DNA from: Syngnathus acus
Taxonomy: Eukaryota > Chordata > Actinopteri > Syngnathiformes > Syngnathidae
Length of the DNA stretch: 64,000 bases
Assembly: GCF_901709675.1 (NCBI RefSeq)
Contig: NC_051106.1
Location: 7,142,001 to 7,206,000, forward strand
Direction: 5' to 3'
The notes beneath the pieces were generated by a model, which saw only the letters and a program-made list of their open reading frames with translations, had not been told where the DNA came from and did no database searches. This document shows, piece by piece, positions 12,781 to 24,917 of the stretch; positions within the stretch are counted from its first letter, which is position 1, and each line of letters starts with the position of its first letter. Position numbers and translations under genes: made by a program.

Positions 12781-15569
12781 AGTCTTACGGCACATGGGAA
12801 GCGTTTTTTTTTTTTTGCATCATTTAATACGCTTGCAGTGGTTCAGCAACATGCTTTTGTCAAAATATCAGGAAATTACAGCGCACTTTACACCCCCTGT
12901 TTTGGCTCTTGTTGAAACGAGCCCGTTTTGAGATGGTTGGCCGGTCTCATACAAATTAGCCACTGCTCACCCGCTCCCTCGATTGCCGATTTACCTACCT
13001 TGGAAAATCAGGAAAAAAAACAACGAAGTCAATGATTTGGCCTGGCACCGGGGGGGAGGGCTGCTCCCATGCGCCCCCTCTAGCTCCGCCCATGTTGCAC
13101 AGGAACAGGAAGTGATTGGATACACGCACACACACACTCCGCCACCCTTGCCCTGAGCCGCAACAAGGGCTTTCTCCAAATGATAATGTGAACGGATACC
13201 TGCAGGGGCAGATTTCGGCGCTGTTCCTCATCCTGTCAGCCACTCCGGCTAACACTGGGACTTAATGAACCTGAAAACAAGACACCATGTGTGGCGAGGG
13301 AGGCTGAGTGTGTACGTGTGTGCCTGTCCACATAAATATGCATACAAGTACAGACGCGCGCGTGTACATTTTGACGGAGGTGCGCGCATTACACTTTGGA
13401 ATTGCCGTCGCCATGTCCTCGCAAGGCGAATGGTACAACTTGATTGTCGCTGTGCTACGGAACAAGCTGAGGGAAGCACCTGCTCAAGAGCGATGGTGCA
13501 CAGGAGAAAACACAAAAGTAGAGCGTCAAAGACAAAGTGGGAAAAGCCGGTGAGACAGAGATGGAGGGAGAGCCAACGCAGATGTGTCAGGGCCTGAGGC
13601 GATACAAGTCATTACGGTGTAAAGTGCTCCAGTGGTGATGCCGGGAGGTCACCAGCTTGGGGGGGTGATGCGTGCGCGCATATACAAAAGCAGACATGCA
13701 GGCGTGGAGGAAATTGAAAGAACATCTGGATATGTGCCACCTGCCTGGAGGAAGTCATCTAGTTTACACGCACTACACGAGTGTGTGTGTGTGTGGGGGT
13801 GTCCCTTCCTGGATGTACAACCTTCCCGCAAGTGAGCACCACTGGGAGATGTTGGAGGACGCGGTGGCGAGTGAGCGGCGTGCAAAAGCGGATGACACAC
13901 TTTACCCGGATTAGATGTTCAAGTAAACGGCGATAGCGTGAGCACGGGCGGGAAGTCACGTCTGCGGATGCCGACCGTGTCACCACTGGTTCTCTTTTTG
14001 GTGCCTGACCTGGCCGTGGGGGTCCGGTTCGAGATACTTCGCGGGATGAGAATGTGATATCCGCAGATAACGCAATAGAGAGGCATGGAAAGCTTTTTTT
14101 GGTAAGATTTCTGGTCAGCTAGCCTGTAGCTAGCGTAGCATCCATTAGATTGCAAGAAGGAGGCGGAGCCAAAGAAGAGAAGTATGCCCGAAGAAAGAAC
14201 GTGAATGTCAGGCAGCCGAGGGTCAGCGAGCAAGGGGAAACGGAGGCACGTGACTCAATGTATTCTGATAACTGAACAGCAGATGTCTCGCACCGAGTTC
14301 CTTTGTTGGCCAAACAGCGGGACCCTCCACTTCAGTGGGCTCACTTCACACCGCATTCATTTGCCTGCCAGCTGCCAATTTGGGGGAAGAACAGGTGGAA
14401 AAGAAGGCGAGATTGAGAGTCCGTCCCCCTTTCCCTCCTCCCTCGGCAGCATGTCTCGCAGAGAGCCTGCCACTTTCTGGTCCCCCCGGTGGCCTGTACA
14501 ATTTGTGATCTGAAGAACCACCCACACGCCGCCTTTGTCTTTTGGCTGCTTTGGACTTGGTGGAAATCCAAGAAGAGGGACACAAAACTCCAGGCCGAAG
14601 AATGTGGCGAGAGATGGCGGGTCTTGTAAAGCGCGGAAGCCCACGCTCATTAAGGCCCGCACGAGGCCGCAGTTCATTAACACCTGGGTGATAACAAATT
14701 TGCACCCCTCTGCTAAGCGATGAGGCGTGACGACGCCGAGTCTTGCCGCGCGAGGCTCGGGTGACTGCAAGCGCCACGGCAAATTGGACCCTGGGTTACC
14801 AGAAATAGTGCAGGACTTGCGCGGGCACCAAGTTGGTTCCGGTTGCGCTCCAGCACGATGGTTGCCCTCCCCGAGTGTCAACTCACGGGACAAGCAAATG
14901 AATTATCCCCAAGGCTTTGGCTTGAGGAGGAGAGATGATAAAAACTTTTTGATTAAGGAAAGTGAATCGTCTTTTTCATTCGGATTCAAGCAGCCGGAGA
15001 AAGAGCGAGCGAGGGTGGGGGAGGCGGGGTTAATCTTAAGGCCGTCCCTTTTTATGCCTGTCCCCATTCCTGAGGAAGCGGCAGTGAATAATGGCGTGTC
15101 CATCAACCGTGGGCTCAAGAGCAGATTGGGATTTTCTCTCGGGGATGATACAAAGCGGGGCGACAATTGATGATTGGTAATGTACACTTTTAGCCCGCGT
15201 AGCGATAGCGGCAGCCATTGTGCGGGGCTCAGGCTGATGCGGGAATTCTTTTGAAGGGCTCTTTTGCTGAGGATGGCGAAACATCACCATTTTTTTTTTT
15301 TTATAAATATGGATTTAGAATATCATGTCTGTAATTCCTCCATGTGACAAATGGGACTTTGAAGTCATGTAGGGGGGGGCGGCATTCCAGTGGTCCATTG
15401 TTACGTTCCTTTGCCTTGACTCTTATTTCCTACATGTGCGAAGTGAGAAGCATCCTTCTAATAAAGTTGTCTGGCTCTCCAGTCATGTGAGGAGCACCTG
15501 TCGTTTCAGGCAGTGGGTGGGCGGGGCTGGAGGCTTTTTTGGGGCGGGGGCACTATCCATCACTGCTTC
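12781..15569. other. Gene-free 5' flank, partly GC-rich
   Basis: Long but unconvincing open frames on both strands reflect GC content at about 14340-15170. Contains GT tracts near 13780. Between 14610 and 14720 it looks non-repetitive and CNE-like (GCTCATTAAGGCCCGC, GTTCATTAACACC). No gene supported. Confidence 0.5.
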
Positions 15570-16560
15570 CATTTGATATTTAATTTAGACTTTTATGAGC
15601 CTTAAAGGATAGGCCATGTCATCTTTCTCTCTGTAGGGATGGAGGATAAATTCCTCTCATCCGTGGTGCAGCCGAGGTAAGGTTGCTGATGATTTACAAC
15701 TAGTGCGTGTGTGTGTAATATCGGCGGTAGTGGACGCTCTACTAGCCTACATTCAGCTCTCTATACAAAAATCAAATGTGTCCAATCTGGTCAGTTTTTA
15801 GTTAAATAAATATATAAAAAAATATATTATTTATATAATTATAATATAATTATATTTATACAAATATTTATATTAAAATAGATTTCTTTTACTTTTTGTT
15901 GGACAATGAGGTCATCACTAAATCAATTAATTAATTTTAATTGACAGAGCTAATTGACGTTTTTTTTGTTCTCCCATGAATTATGGATGGTTGAACATCG
16001 TCAGGGTAATTCTAAGAAGCGTTTAATAAACTAATCCTCTTCTAATGGTCTGTTTTAGTGGAATGCGTAGCTTAATTCATTATCCCCTTTTGTACGAGTA
16101 ATTATTTTTAAAATACCAAAGAGCCATTCTTTCTTTTTCACCTCTGATTTATCGCCTCAGCTCTGGCCTGACGCTGTCTTCCCAAGGTGTGACATTTGCA
16201 AATATTTATAGCTCCGGCACATTAAAACGAGGCTTTCCTTTGAAGGTGACCGACTGCTCTTCCACACCAGCGTAATTAATAGAAGCGGCGCTTGTTCGCC
16301 TTGCGTTATTTAGCCGCTGCATTCTTTTCGATCTGCATCTGGAGCTCATAAACAGGCTGTTATTATTATTTATTTTTTTACACTCTGGATGCACTGGTTT
16401 TTCGTGCGAAAAGACTCAACAGTTGAATATTTTATTGATTAAATCTAAACCTTCTGTCCAAAGTGGCAATTAAAATTCAATTAAATTGACTGAAAGCATC
16501 ATATTAAATTTCATCTCTTTATGAGCTCCCAGATAATGCTGGAGGACAAGACTTGAATAT
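15570..16560. other. AT-rich stretch with CNE-like parts
   Basis: From 15795 to 15890 it is nearly pure A/T. From 15990 to 16120 and 16165 to 16360 the sequence is unique with homeodomain cores (GGGTAATTCTAAG, AACTAATCC, TAGCTTAATTCATTATCC, AGCGTAATTAATAG). Candidate regulatory DNA; not tested. Confidence 0.35.
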
Positions 16561-18187
16561 CATCACATCCTTTTTACATGATATCATCCTGCCCGTTTAC
16601 GATAAAAATGACACTTTGGGGTATACTTTCGATATTTCTTAACTATAACTTTGTAATGAAGACAATTTATGGATATTAAATCTTCTCTTATTGGATTTTG
16701 TAACGAGGCACAGCACGCCAGAAAAGATAAGCGAAGATGATGTTTATAACTGGACGTTTATCCAGCAACGTGCCAAACCGGGCGAGGTAAAAAAAACAAA
16801 AGTTTTCTTCAATCAATTAAACTTCATTATTTTTCATGTCCAATTATGAATTTTAAAAACACTTTTTCCCACTTGCCGGTGACAATCACATGTGATTAGG
16901 GATCTAACAGCCAATCACGGTCATGACTAAACTGAGAAAAAAAAAAAAAAAAGAACAATATATAACATGAAAACAATGACCAATAGAGGGCGACGGAATG
17001 GAGAAGCTCAGATTTTATTTTTTTTATAGATGAAAAAGAAAAACAAGGAATGGAGAGCAAAAAATAAAACAAGTTCTAAGCTGTGCTCCTACAAGGGTGA
17101 CGCCACGTTAGCTTCTTGTGCTAGCTAGTTATTACGTAATGTGTTTTATTTAAATTATTCAGTCCTTAATCAAGATTGTACATCTAACAAGTGACGCTAC
17201 AACACATCATCTTGGCGGGTGGAGGTTGCACTTAAGCTCTTCCCTCACCTCCACACTGCATCGTGATCCAACGAGATGCCGTTGTAAGATAACATCTTCC
17301 TGTCATCATGTAGCATCCCATCTGGCTTTATTTTGTTTGACTATATGGCTCACTCATCCCCGGATTTTATTGTTTCCATCTCCGGGCGGTGGGGGCAGTA
17401 GCGCCCCCCCCTACGTATAACACAAGTTTGTGACTCGGCACTCGGTAATTTAAAGCCGTTATGGAATCGCAATTTCAGGGCTCAGCGGTTGTTTTTCTAA
17501 AATGTACTCAAGGAATTAGCCACTCCAGCCACAAATCAGGCAAATTTATGCACAGTTGTAATACACTTTATGGGCTCATGGTACATTGCTTCAAAAACAG
17601 CAGATGTGAAATGATGATAAATATAATGAGGGGTTTTTTTCTTTTTTTTTTTCGCCACCCTACTTCGCCGCACAGTGCGGAGAAGGACGTGGAGCGTGTT
17701 TACTTACCCCGTACAATGCATTTAATGTCTTAGTAAGGGCCAGCGCCAAAACCTGATTAATGTCCTCATCTCTTTTATTAAAGATAAGCGTGGTACTGCA
17801 GTCGCGAGATAGAGAGAGCGCCATAAATCTTGGGGCAAAATGAGCAGTCAAATAATCACTCATCAGAAATGAAATCTACATACATTAACGCACTCGCGCG
17901 AATGTAAACACTGGCCACCGTCTCCATTTAGCTCGCTATTCTTGCTAAGGTGGGGGTAAGGGGGGGGACGTCTGGAGACGGGGTGTTATGCGAGACCCGT
18001 GTCCACCATTAGGGGCTTGGATGACAGAGGCAATTAAGCATCTCCCTGAACGGGACGTAATGTTGCTCCATGCCTCGGATTAATTAAGGCGTGCGTTCGA
18101 CAGTGATGGCCGACTCCGTGCTTCGGCGACAAAGCGATTCTTCATTCCGTGTTTGGGGATTGGGATCCTGAGGTTTCCCTAATACGA

Positions 18188-18208
18188 CCCCCCCCCCCCC
18201 CCCCCCCC
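18188..18208. repeat. Poly-C tract (21 bp)
   Basis: Uninterrupted C run. Confidence 0.9.
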
Positions 18209-19228
18209 TTTCACATCATTTATTCCCTTTGACAGCCATCTACTTGTCTTCTCCCAGCTAAGGAACATTATCTGAACTCTCAAGGCGCTTAGCGACAGGG
18301 ACGGACGATCCTAAGTGGTGGTCGCGCACCAGCAGATACGGAAAGCGACCCTGCTGCCTGCCCTTGCAGACGACGTCTCGCGGAAATGACTCGCAGACAT
18401 GACGAGATATCGAGATTTATTGTATTGGGGGGCTTGATGGAGTCGAAAATGGAGTCTATACAAACACGCTAGCACATTTGGGTTCTGATTTTTTAGCTAA
18501 TGGTTTTATATCAGGTAACCAATGGGAGTAAACAAACACATGGCAGCTCCGCCTCTGGCTAGCAGAGAAATATGTATGTTATTTTAATATTTAGCGTATT
18601 AGTGTGACGTACAGTAGCTTTTTAGATCAACTGTGGAGGTGCCACTATGGGTGTTTATTATAGCAGTTGCATGTCTTGTTTTAAAGATTATTCAATTGTC
18701 ACGATGAGGGTGGCGACCGTATACGATAGCGCTATTTCCATATATGTGCAATCACTAATGCATGTATGCACGCATTGTTATGCATCCGCCACATTTTGCT
18801 CTTTTCCCCGCTCACACACTTCAGACACGTCTCGGTGACAGATGTCACATGTTGCGGTTCAAGACAAACAAATGCACACAAGCTACACTGTGGCTTCTCT
18901 TTGTTTTGTCATATCGTGATCATCAAATTATTATTATTTTTTGCTCTTGTCTCTCTCGCTCATTTGCTACTGGCATCTGGCAGGGACAAGCTGATGAGGT
19001 GTCTTCACGACGGAAATTGCCGGAAATTGATTTTCCATGGTTGATAAAAGTCGCATGCAATTAGTGGGAGTGTCAAAACGCTTTTAATGCATACAGCCGA
19101 GCTCACCGCTCACAATATTGACAGGGACGCTTGGTAACGATGATGTCTCTGCCTTATCGACTCTGCCAATGCCTTTAGTATTTATCGATAATAATCGACA
19201 ACTTAATCGTTATGAATTCTGGAGATTA

Positions 19229-19294
19229 TTAACTCGCTCACTACCAGCTCTGTTAAAATGATTTTATAGCCGTCAATAGCAGGGAATGAGTTAG
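19229..19294. repeat. Short element with terminal inverted repeats
   Basis: TTAACTCGCTCACTACCAGC at the left is mirrored by AGCAGGGAATGAGTTA at the right. The phrase GCCGTCAATAGCAGGGAATGAGTTA resembles the end of a small transposon-like repeat common in fish; this copy looks internally deleted. Confidence 0.55.
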
Positions 19295-20939
19295 AGTAAC
19301 CAGCTACAATAAAAAAAAAATGGGCCTCGCTGTTCCAATACTTTTGAATTGGAGTGTCCTGCTGTATTTCTCAGTATTACATAAGTAATTGAAAGTGTCC
19401 AGTTGTTCTGCTCTGTTGCTATATCTCCTCTGCCATCCATACGGTCACCTGATCCACCAGCTCGTTAGAACGTCGTTAACTCAGTCGTTGAGCACGCGAC
19501 GAGGGCCCGTTAGCATGGCCGCCAAGCCCCGGCCCGGTGCCGATGCTACAATATGCTTCTTGTTATTCCAGGCTCATTGGCGCTAAACTCTGGCAATCAA
19601 GAGCGTTTTGTCCGAGCTCATTGGCCCAGTGGGCTCTCGTCTGGCTCCGGGTTTGGGTCGTTAGGTAGAACTCGGCGGAATAATGGCACATTAGAGCCTT
19701 GCAAATCAAAGAGAAGGGGTTTTCGATGTCATTTGCCGAGAATGGAGAGTCACGATGTGTATAAAGATAGATCGTTTCTGGCTCATTAGAACTCATCACT
19801 TGCTGCTGTACAGATGAGACACCTTGACTATTACGTGACCTAGTAGGAGCCATTCTGAAGATCCGACAGTAATAGTTTTAAAACAATTACCCGAACATTG
19901 CAAGTATTTTGATTTACAGTCACAGGAGGGAACGAATACTTTGAAGTTATGCAGATGTCAGGTAGTCAAAGGCTGCATTGCCAGACTGTTTTGATGGCTG
20001 TCGCTCGTTCAAAAATAACCATTGTATGCCTTTTTTTAACTGTGACCTGCCAGAAATGTCAAATGCCAAAAGAGCTCTAATTACCTTTGCCACGGAGATT
20101 GTTGTCAGTGCTGTAAAAAACAAAATATAGCAATAAAAATGGCTGCTACTGTTTTCAAAACCCCAAATTAGAACAGATAATTACAGGCTATGTATAAAGC
20201 TATGCGCTCGTCCAGATTTGAACTTTTGAATGACTTCAAAATCAATAGGCACACGTTTGGCTCCTCAAATGCAAAACACACGATTGCTGGACTGAGAAAA
20301 ATAATAGCATGCAAGGAATTAACTTTTGGAATATGCTAAAATTGAATTTATGTTGAACTAGCCTGCTTAGCTAAGCTAACGAAGCAAGCTACATACCGTT
20401 TGTAGCTATAACATTGTTGTTTGGCTTTTGAATTCTTCTGATAATAAATAAGTAGCTAGCCAGCTTTCCAAGCTTCACTTCTTAATATTATAATCAATGT
20501 GGTCATCGACATTTGCTCGGGATAGATTTTGGCTAACCCGTGAAGCTAATCCGAACCACAGAAAATGGTTCAGTTTGTTTTAAAAACCTCAAGTTTGCTC
20601 ATCTGATCCGCAGAAGCATCTTGAGATTATCCCTTTCCCTGTGGGGTGTCGACTTCTGGGACGTTGAAGTGGGGGGGCTTCAACTGCAAAGCTCCTCCAA
20701 GAGCACATATTGTCAGTGGGCATTAATCATCAGAACCACATTCCCTCATAAGCAATTCCTCTCATTAGAATTAAATAGCTGCTGTGCTGCTCAACGGAAT
20801 ACTCAAGCAGAAGGAGGGGAACTTCATTTTGCAAACCAAGAGTCCATTTTAGCTCGGGAACAAACACGGACGACCCTCGGAGCGGAAACACGAGCTCACC
20901 CCATCGGCGGTCAAAAAAAAGAATAAGCACCTGGCGTGG

Positions 20940-21650
20940 ATATTTTCCGAGCTTTTCCCAACCCATAGACAAAACATTTGAGATTTACAGCCGCTCCGGC
21001 CTGTCTTTCCGGCGTGATGGATGGCCTTCTCGCCAGCTCAGCTTTTAAAAGCATGCTCTCAGTTACCCAGCAAACTCACGCCATTCAAGCCGCGGCCATG
21101 AAAGGATAAGCGACGCCTAGTGATAAGCGCCACATTTCCTTTCTTCATCTTCCAATCCCTTGTTGACATGAAGAAACACTCTGCTGTTTGCGTCTATGGG
21201 AACCCGCCGAGTCAGCGTTTAATAGAGCCACTCACAGTGGTGGCTATTAATGGTATCTCCATTATCTCGTTGAAACGGATTGACGGAAATTAAATCCAAT
21301 CTAAAACTCTGGGTGTAGATTTTTCTCATTCATCAGATCAGTCGGTCTTGTTCTCGGCTTCTCATTTTATTGTGCGTGTGTGACTCGTCACTCGCCCGGA
21401 CTAAACCTTATTCTATTAGCTGCGTCTTCTTAACCCTCAATCCTTTCCGACTGCTTCCCTCAGCTCCTTTTTCCCCTTAACTCTGGGCTTTTGCAGATTC
21501 TCCCGTTTAGCCCGGGAGAAGTCGTTTTACAGTTCAATCAGGAATTCTAATAAACTGACCTGCGCTTTAATGACTAATTCATTGTCTCCTTTACTACCTT
21601 CATGGGTATAAAGGGGATTAATGACTTGAGCAAGGTTAAAAACAGTACCA
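20940..21650. promoter_or_regulatory. CNE-like block with imperfect palindrome
   Basis: An imperfect palindrome (AATAGAGCCACT-CAC-AGTGGTGGCTATT) lies at 21221-21249, followed by TTAATGGTATCTCCATTATC and GACGGAAATTAAATCC. A second cluster at 21530-21600 has ATTCTAATAAACTGACC and CTTTAATGACTAATTCATTG. Candidate enhancer; conservation not tested. Confidence 0.35.
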
Positions 21651-24600
21651 CTGCGCTTTGCCGCCGTCCGCCATCCATCATCCTTTAGATTCTTCAGAGA
21701 GTGGTGGGAATTGAAGGAAAAATTAGTTATGCTTTTGATGGATGATGGCATAGGTGGGTGAAGATTTAAGTGGGGCTATAGCACTGATAGCGAGGGAGCT
21801 TGCTTTGCGGGCCAGCCACGGGAGCTTTTCCATTCGCTGCCTCCGCACTCCGTAACTACCTGGAAGTCATATACGGTGTTGGTTATACAACGGTTATGCA
21901 TGACTGGTCTCAGTAGACCAAAGTTGTGTGTGCGGATGTCTGCTGAGACTTTTATTGTTAACAAAGACCATCCCTCAAAGACACACTTCAGTAGACCTCT
22001 TCTTTAGTGCGTTTTTGGTGTGTGTTTGGCGTGTTGTAGCTTTATGTTTTTAGGTCCAGTTGTTGTTCATATTCCCAGTGGGTTTAAAGGACTCTCAATT
22101 AAAGCTGATAATGACCAACCTTTTGAGTCCTAGATATAGCCTACTGTGCTAGCTTCTTGTGTTAGCTAGCAACTGGTTAGCGGCTGTATGCTTATCGCTC
22201 TTCCATGACATTAGCACTTGGTTTCATGCTACACTTGTTGGACAGAATGTTTAAATCCTGCTTTGTGTCTTGTTTTCAACGATAATTTCAGTCCATCTGT
22301 TTGTGTTGCTTGACAAGTAGCACTAAGTGAAGATGTGCTCGCTACATTAGCTTTAGCATGCTAGGCGGTATGCACAGTCTCATGGAGTAAATGTTGAAAT
22401 CGTAAAACTTGGACTCTTGGAGGAATCATTCTTAAATATGCTTGATCTTAATAGGCTCTTTGTGGGCCACATTGATGCTAGTGTCGGAAATATCCCAGGT
22501 ACATAATACGGTGCAAAATTTATTTGGAAAAATGAAATCTATTTCTCGTGACTTATTCAACTTTTTTTTGACAGTTTATTTACTTTTCTTCACTTCTTTC
22601 TTGTTAGTCGGGAATTCCGAGGAGGAGACGATGAAAACACAAAGGGGGAAGCAGGTTCAAGGCTGCGTCTCTTTTGTTTACCATCCGTTCCCGTCGCACG
22701 TGCCTCCACCGCATGTCGGTGATGGGGGGGGCTGTTCTCCTTTTCCCAGTCATTTCTGACAATGTTAATGATTTAGTGGCGAGGCCTTCACGCCGGATGA
22801 TTTGTGACACGTCGGAAGGCTGCAAAACACGGGAGGATGAGGCAGCGAGAGTGTTTGGGATCCGGGGGATGCCTTGCTGAGAGCGATTCATTATATTTAA
22901 GACAAGTGTGACATCCCGCTTCAAAAAGCCAGCGCACACGTATGTATAGAGGGGGGATTTTTTTGGGGTGGTCAAAGCGGGAAGCGGGGGGGGCGAGTAC
23001 AAAGGCATGCCTGGGTGTTTTTGGATATGACATCGGAACAGTAGGCAGGCATACGGAGACAGCACACTGGAAAATAATGGCTAATGGAGGGATTTAGCCC
23101 GAGGCTATATGCCTGCTTTGCCTACGTCTGTATAACTAGTATATTTATAATTCAAATACATACCTTTAATAATTAACAAGCAGTGAATATTAGAGCAGAA
23201 TGCGGGATATATTTTCCTCGCCGTCGGAGGCAGGTGGAAATTTTTTGACAACCGCTCGAAACAAAGACGGCGGCAAAATTTTGATTTTCAAACTCCTGCG
23301 GGCAACAAAAGCTCATGTGTGTGTGTGTGAGACAAATATTAGCGTTGCGGCAAGACACACTAGGCGCATTGTCTTGCTTGGCTTGGGGAGTTGCGGCCAC
23401 CGACTCCCTGGAAACTTACACAAGCGAGAGCGTCGCTAGGATGCACTTTTTGGATTGTCTGCGTTTGAGATTATTTATTTTTTTTACCCCTGCAATCATT
23501 TTCCAGGTTGAAATCAAATATAAATTCCAATGCATTTACACCGGCGCCAATTTGTCGTCAAAACGTGTCGGTTATAAACATCTCCTCGTCTTGCTGTTTC
23601 AAAAATCAAACATCCCAAAGGACAATGTGTTTCTAAGTGGCACAATAACGATTAAAAGTAAATGTTACGCAAACACTAGAACTCAACGCTAACCACGTGA
23701 TTTGCATATTCCGGATCGGAAACTGCATTCAGCGCCGACCCCGTTTTTTTTTTTCCCCCTCCCCTCTTTGATGTGTCCTCATACATATTGACGAGCCACC
23801 GTTTGAAACACAAATGCACCAGCTCAGTTCAAGCATCCTTTTATATTAAATTAAAAAAAAAAAATGGAGCATTAGTTTGTCCCATTTATATTTCCGCGGA
23901 TAATTAGCAAGTGAGAGATTGGACAATTAGCTCATCCGTGCTAATTGATTATAATATTACAACGTGGCCGTGATAAGACGAGTGTGAGATTCCTTGTTCC
24001 ACATTCCTCCAAGGGATTGCTAATATATACAATGCTTGTGTGTAATGAGGGTTTTAAAAGGGCCAAATCAGCTGGGGAAATTGTTAATTCTATTCCGCTC
24101 AAGACTCAAAATGAATCATGTGTGTGTGTGTTGGGGGGAATCTCACAGAATGACAAATGCCTCTTTTGATTTGGTCCCACGTCAATGTAAAATGATGAAC
24201 ATCAGGTTTGTGTGCTTGTGATGTGTGTGTGTGTCTCCAACAGCCAACTTGACATCATCTGGAAGTGGAGTTCTTTTTAAATGTACTTTGTGCATATCAA
24301 TCTCAAGTACAGTGCGCCTGCTCCTGAATTTAAAAGTGACTGAGTGGAGCCGCTGCCATCGGCTGGGAAGCTAGTTATCCGTGTTCACGCCCACAACCGC
24401 GCAAACCCCCCTTTCGATAAAAATACCAAAATATAGATCGCTCCACCCATGAACACAGTTAGACTGCGCTTTGATACCATTTTTTTTCTTCTTATTACTC
24501 TTGCATGACAGTTTGCTCATGCAGCTGGAAACCATCAAACTGTTCCTGAATGTATCAACGTGAATTGCCTCTGCGAAGATAAACAGTGTGTCGGACAGAT

Positions 24601-24871
24601 TTACCACACAACACCCCCCCACCCGTGGCCATACATTGAGATGCCCTCTTTCACCATTTACCACTCACACTAGCCTACTTCTCTCCCGACTTGTCAAATA
24701 GCCGGGGTGTGCCACGATCCGCCGTGGACCTCCTAACCGACTCACGCCGGTGGGCCCCTCTCCACTTCCACAAGGGTGGGGTGCTGGGGAGGGGGGTGGT
24801 CGTGACAGTCTGTCAGGGACCACTAACCGAAGGAAGGAGCGGCGGGAATGTGACGTTCACCTGAAAAGTTC

Positions 24872-24917
<46 letters not shown>

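Larger units (their letters stand above)
16561..20939. other. Gene-free 5' flank
   Basis: Includes poly-C at 18188-18208, a short element with inverted ends at 19229-19294, and CNE-like stretches near 17460-17610, 18010-18120 and 19000-19090 (GCATGCAATTAGTGGG, CGCTTTTAATGC). No gene supported. Confidence 0.5.

Noticed and set aside
14010-14050. GGTTCGAGA resembling a tRNA B box
   Set aside because: No matching A box or cloverleaf around it; single chance match.
14357-14893. 178-codon frame on the - strand
   Set aside because: GC-rich region with open frames in several overlapping phases and no recognisable domain.
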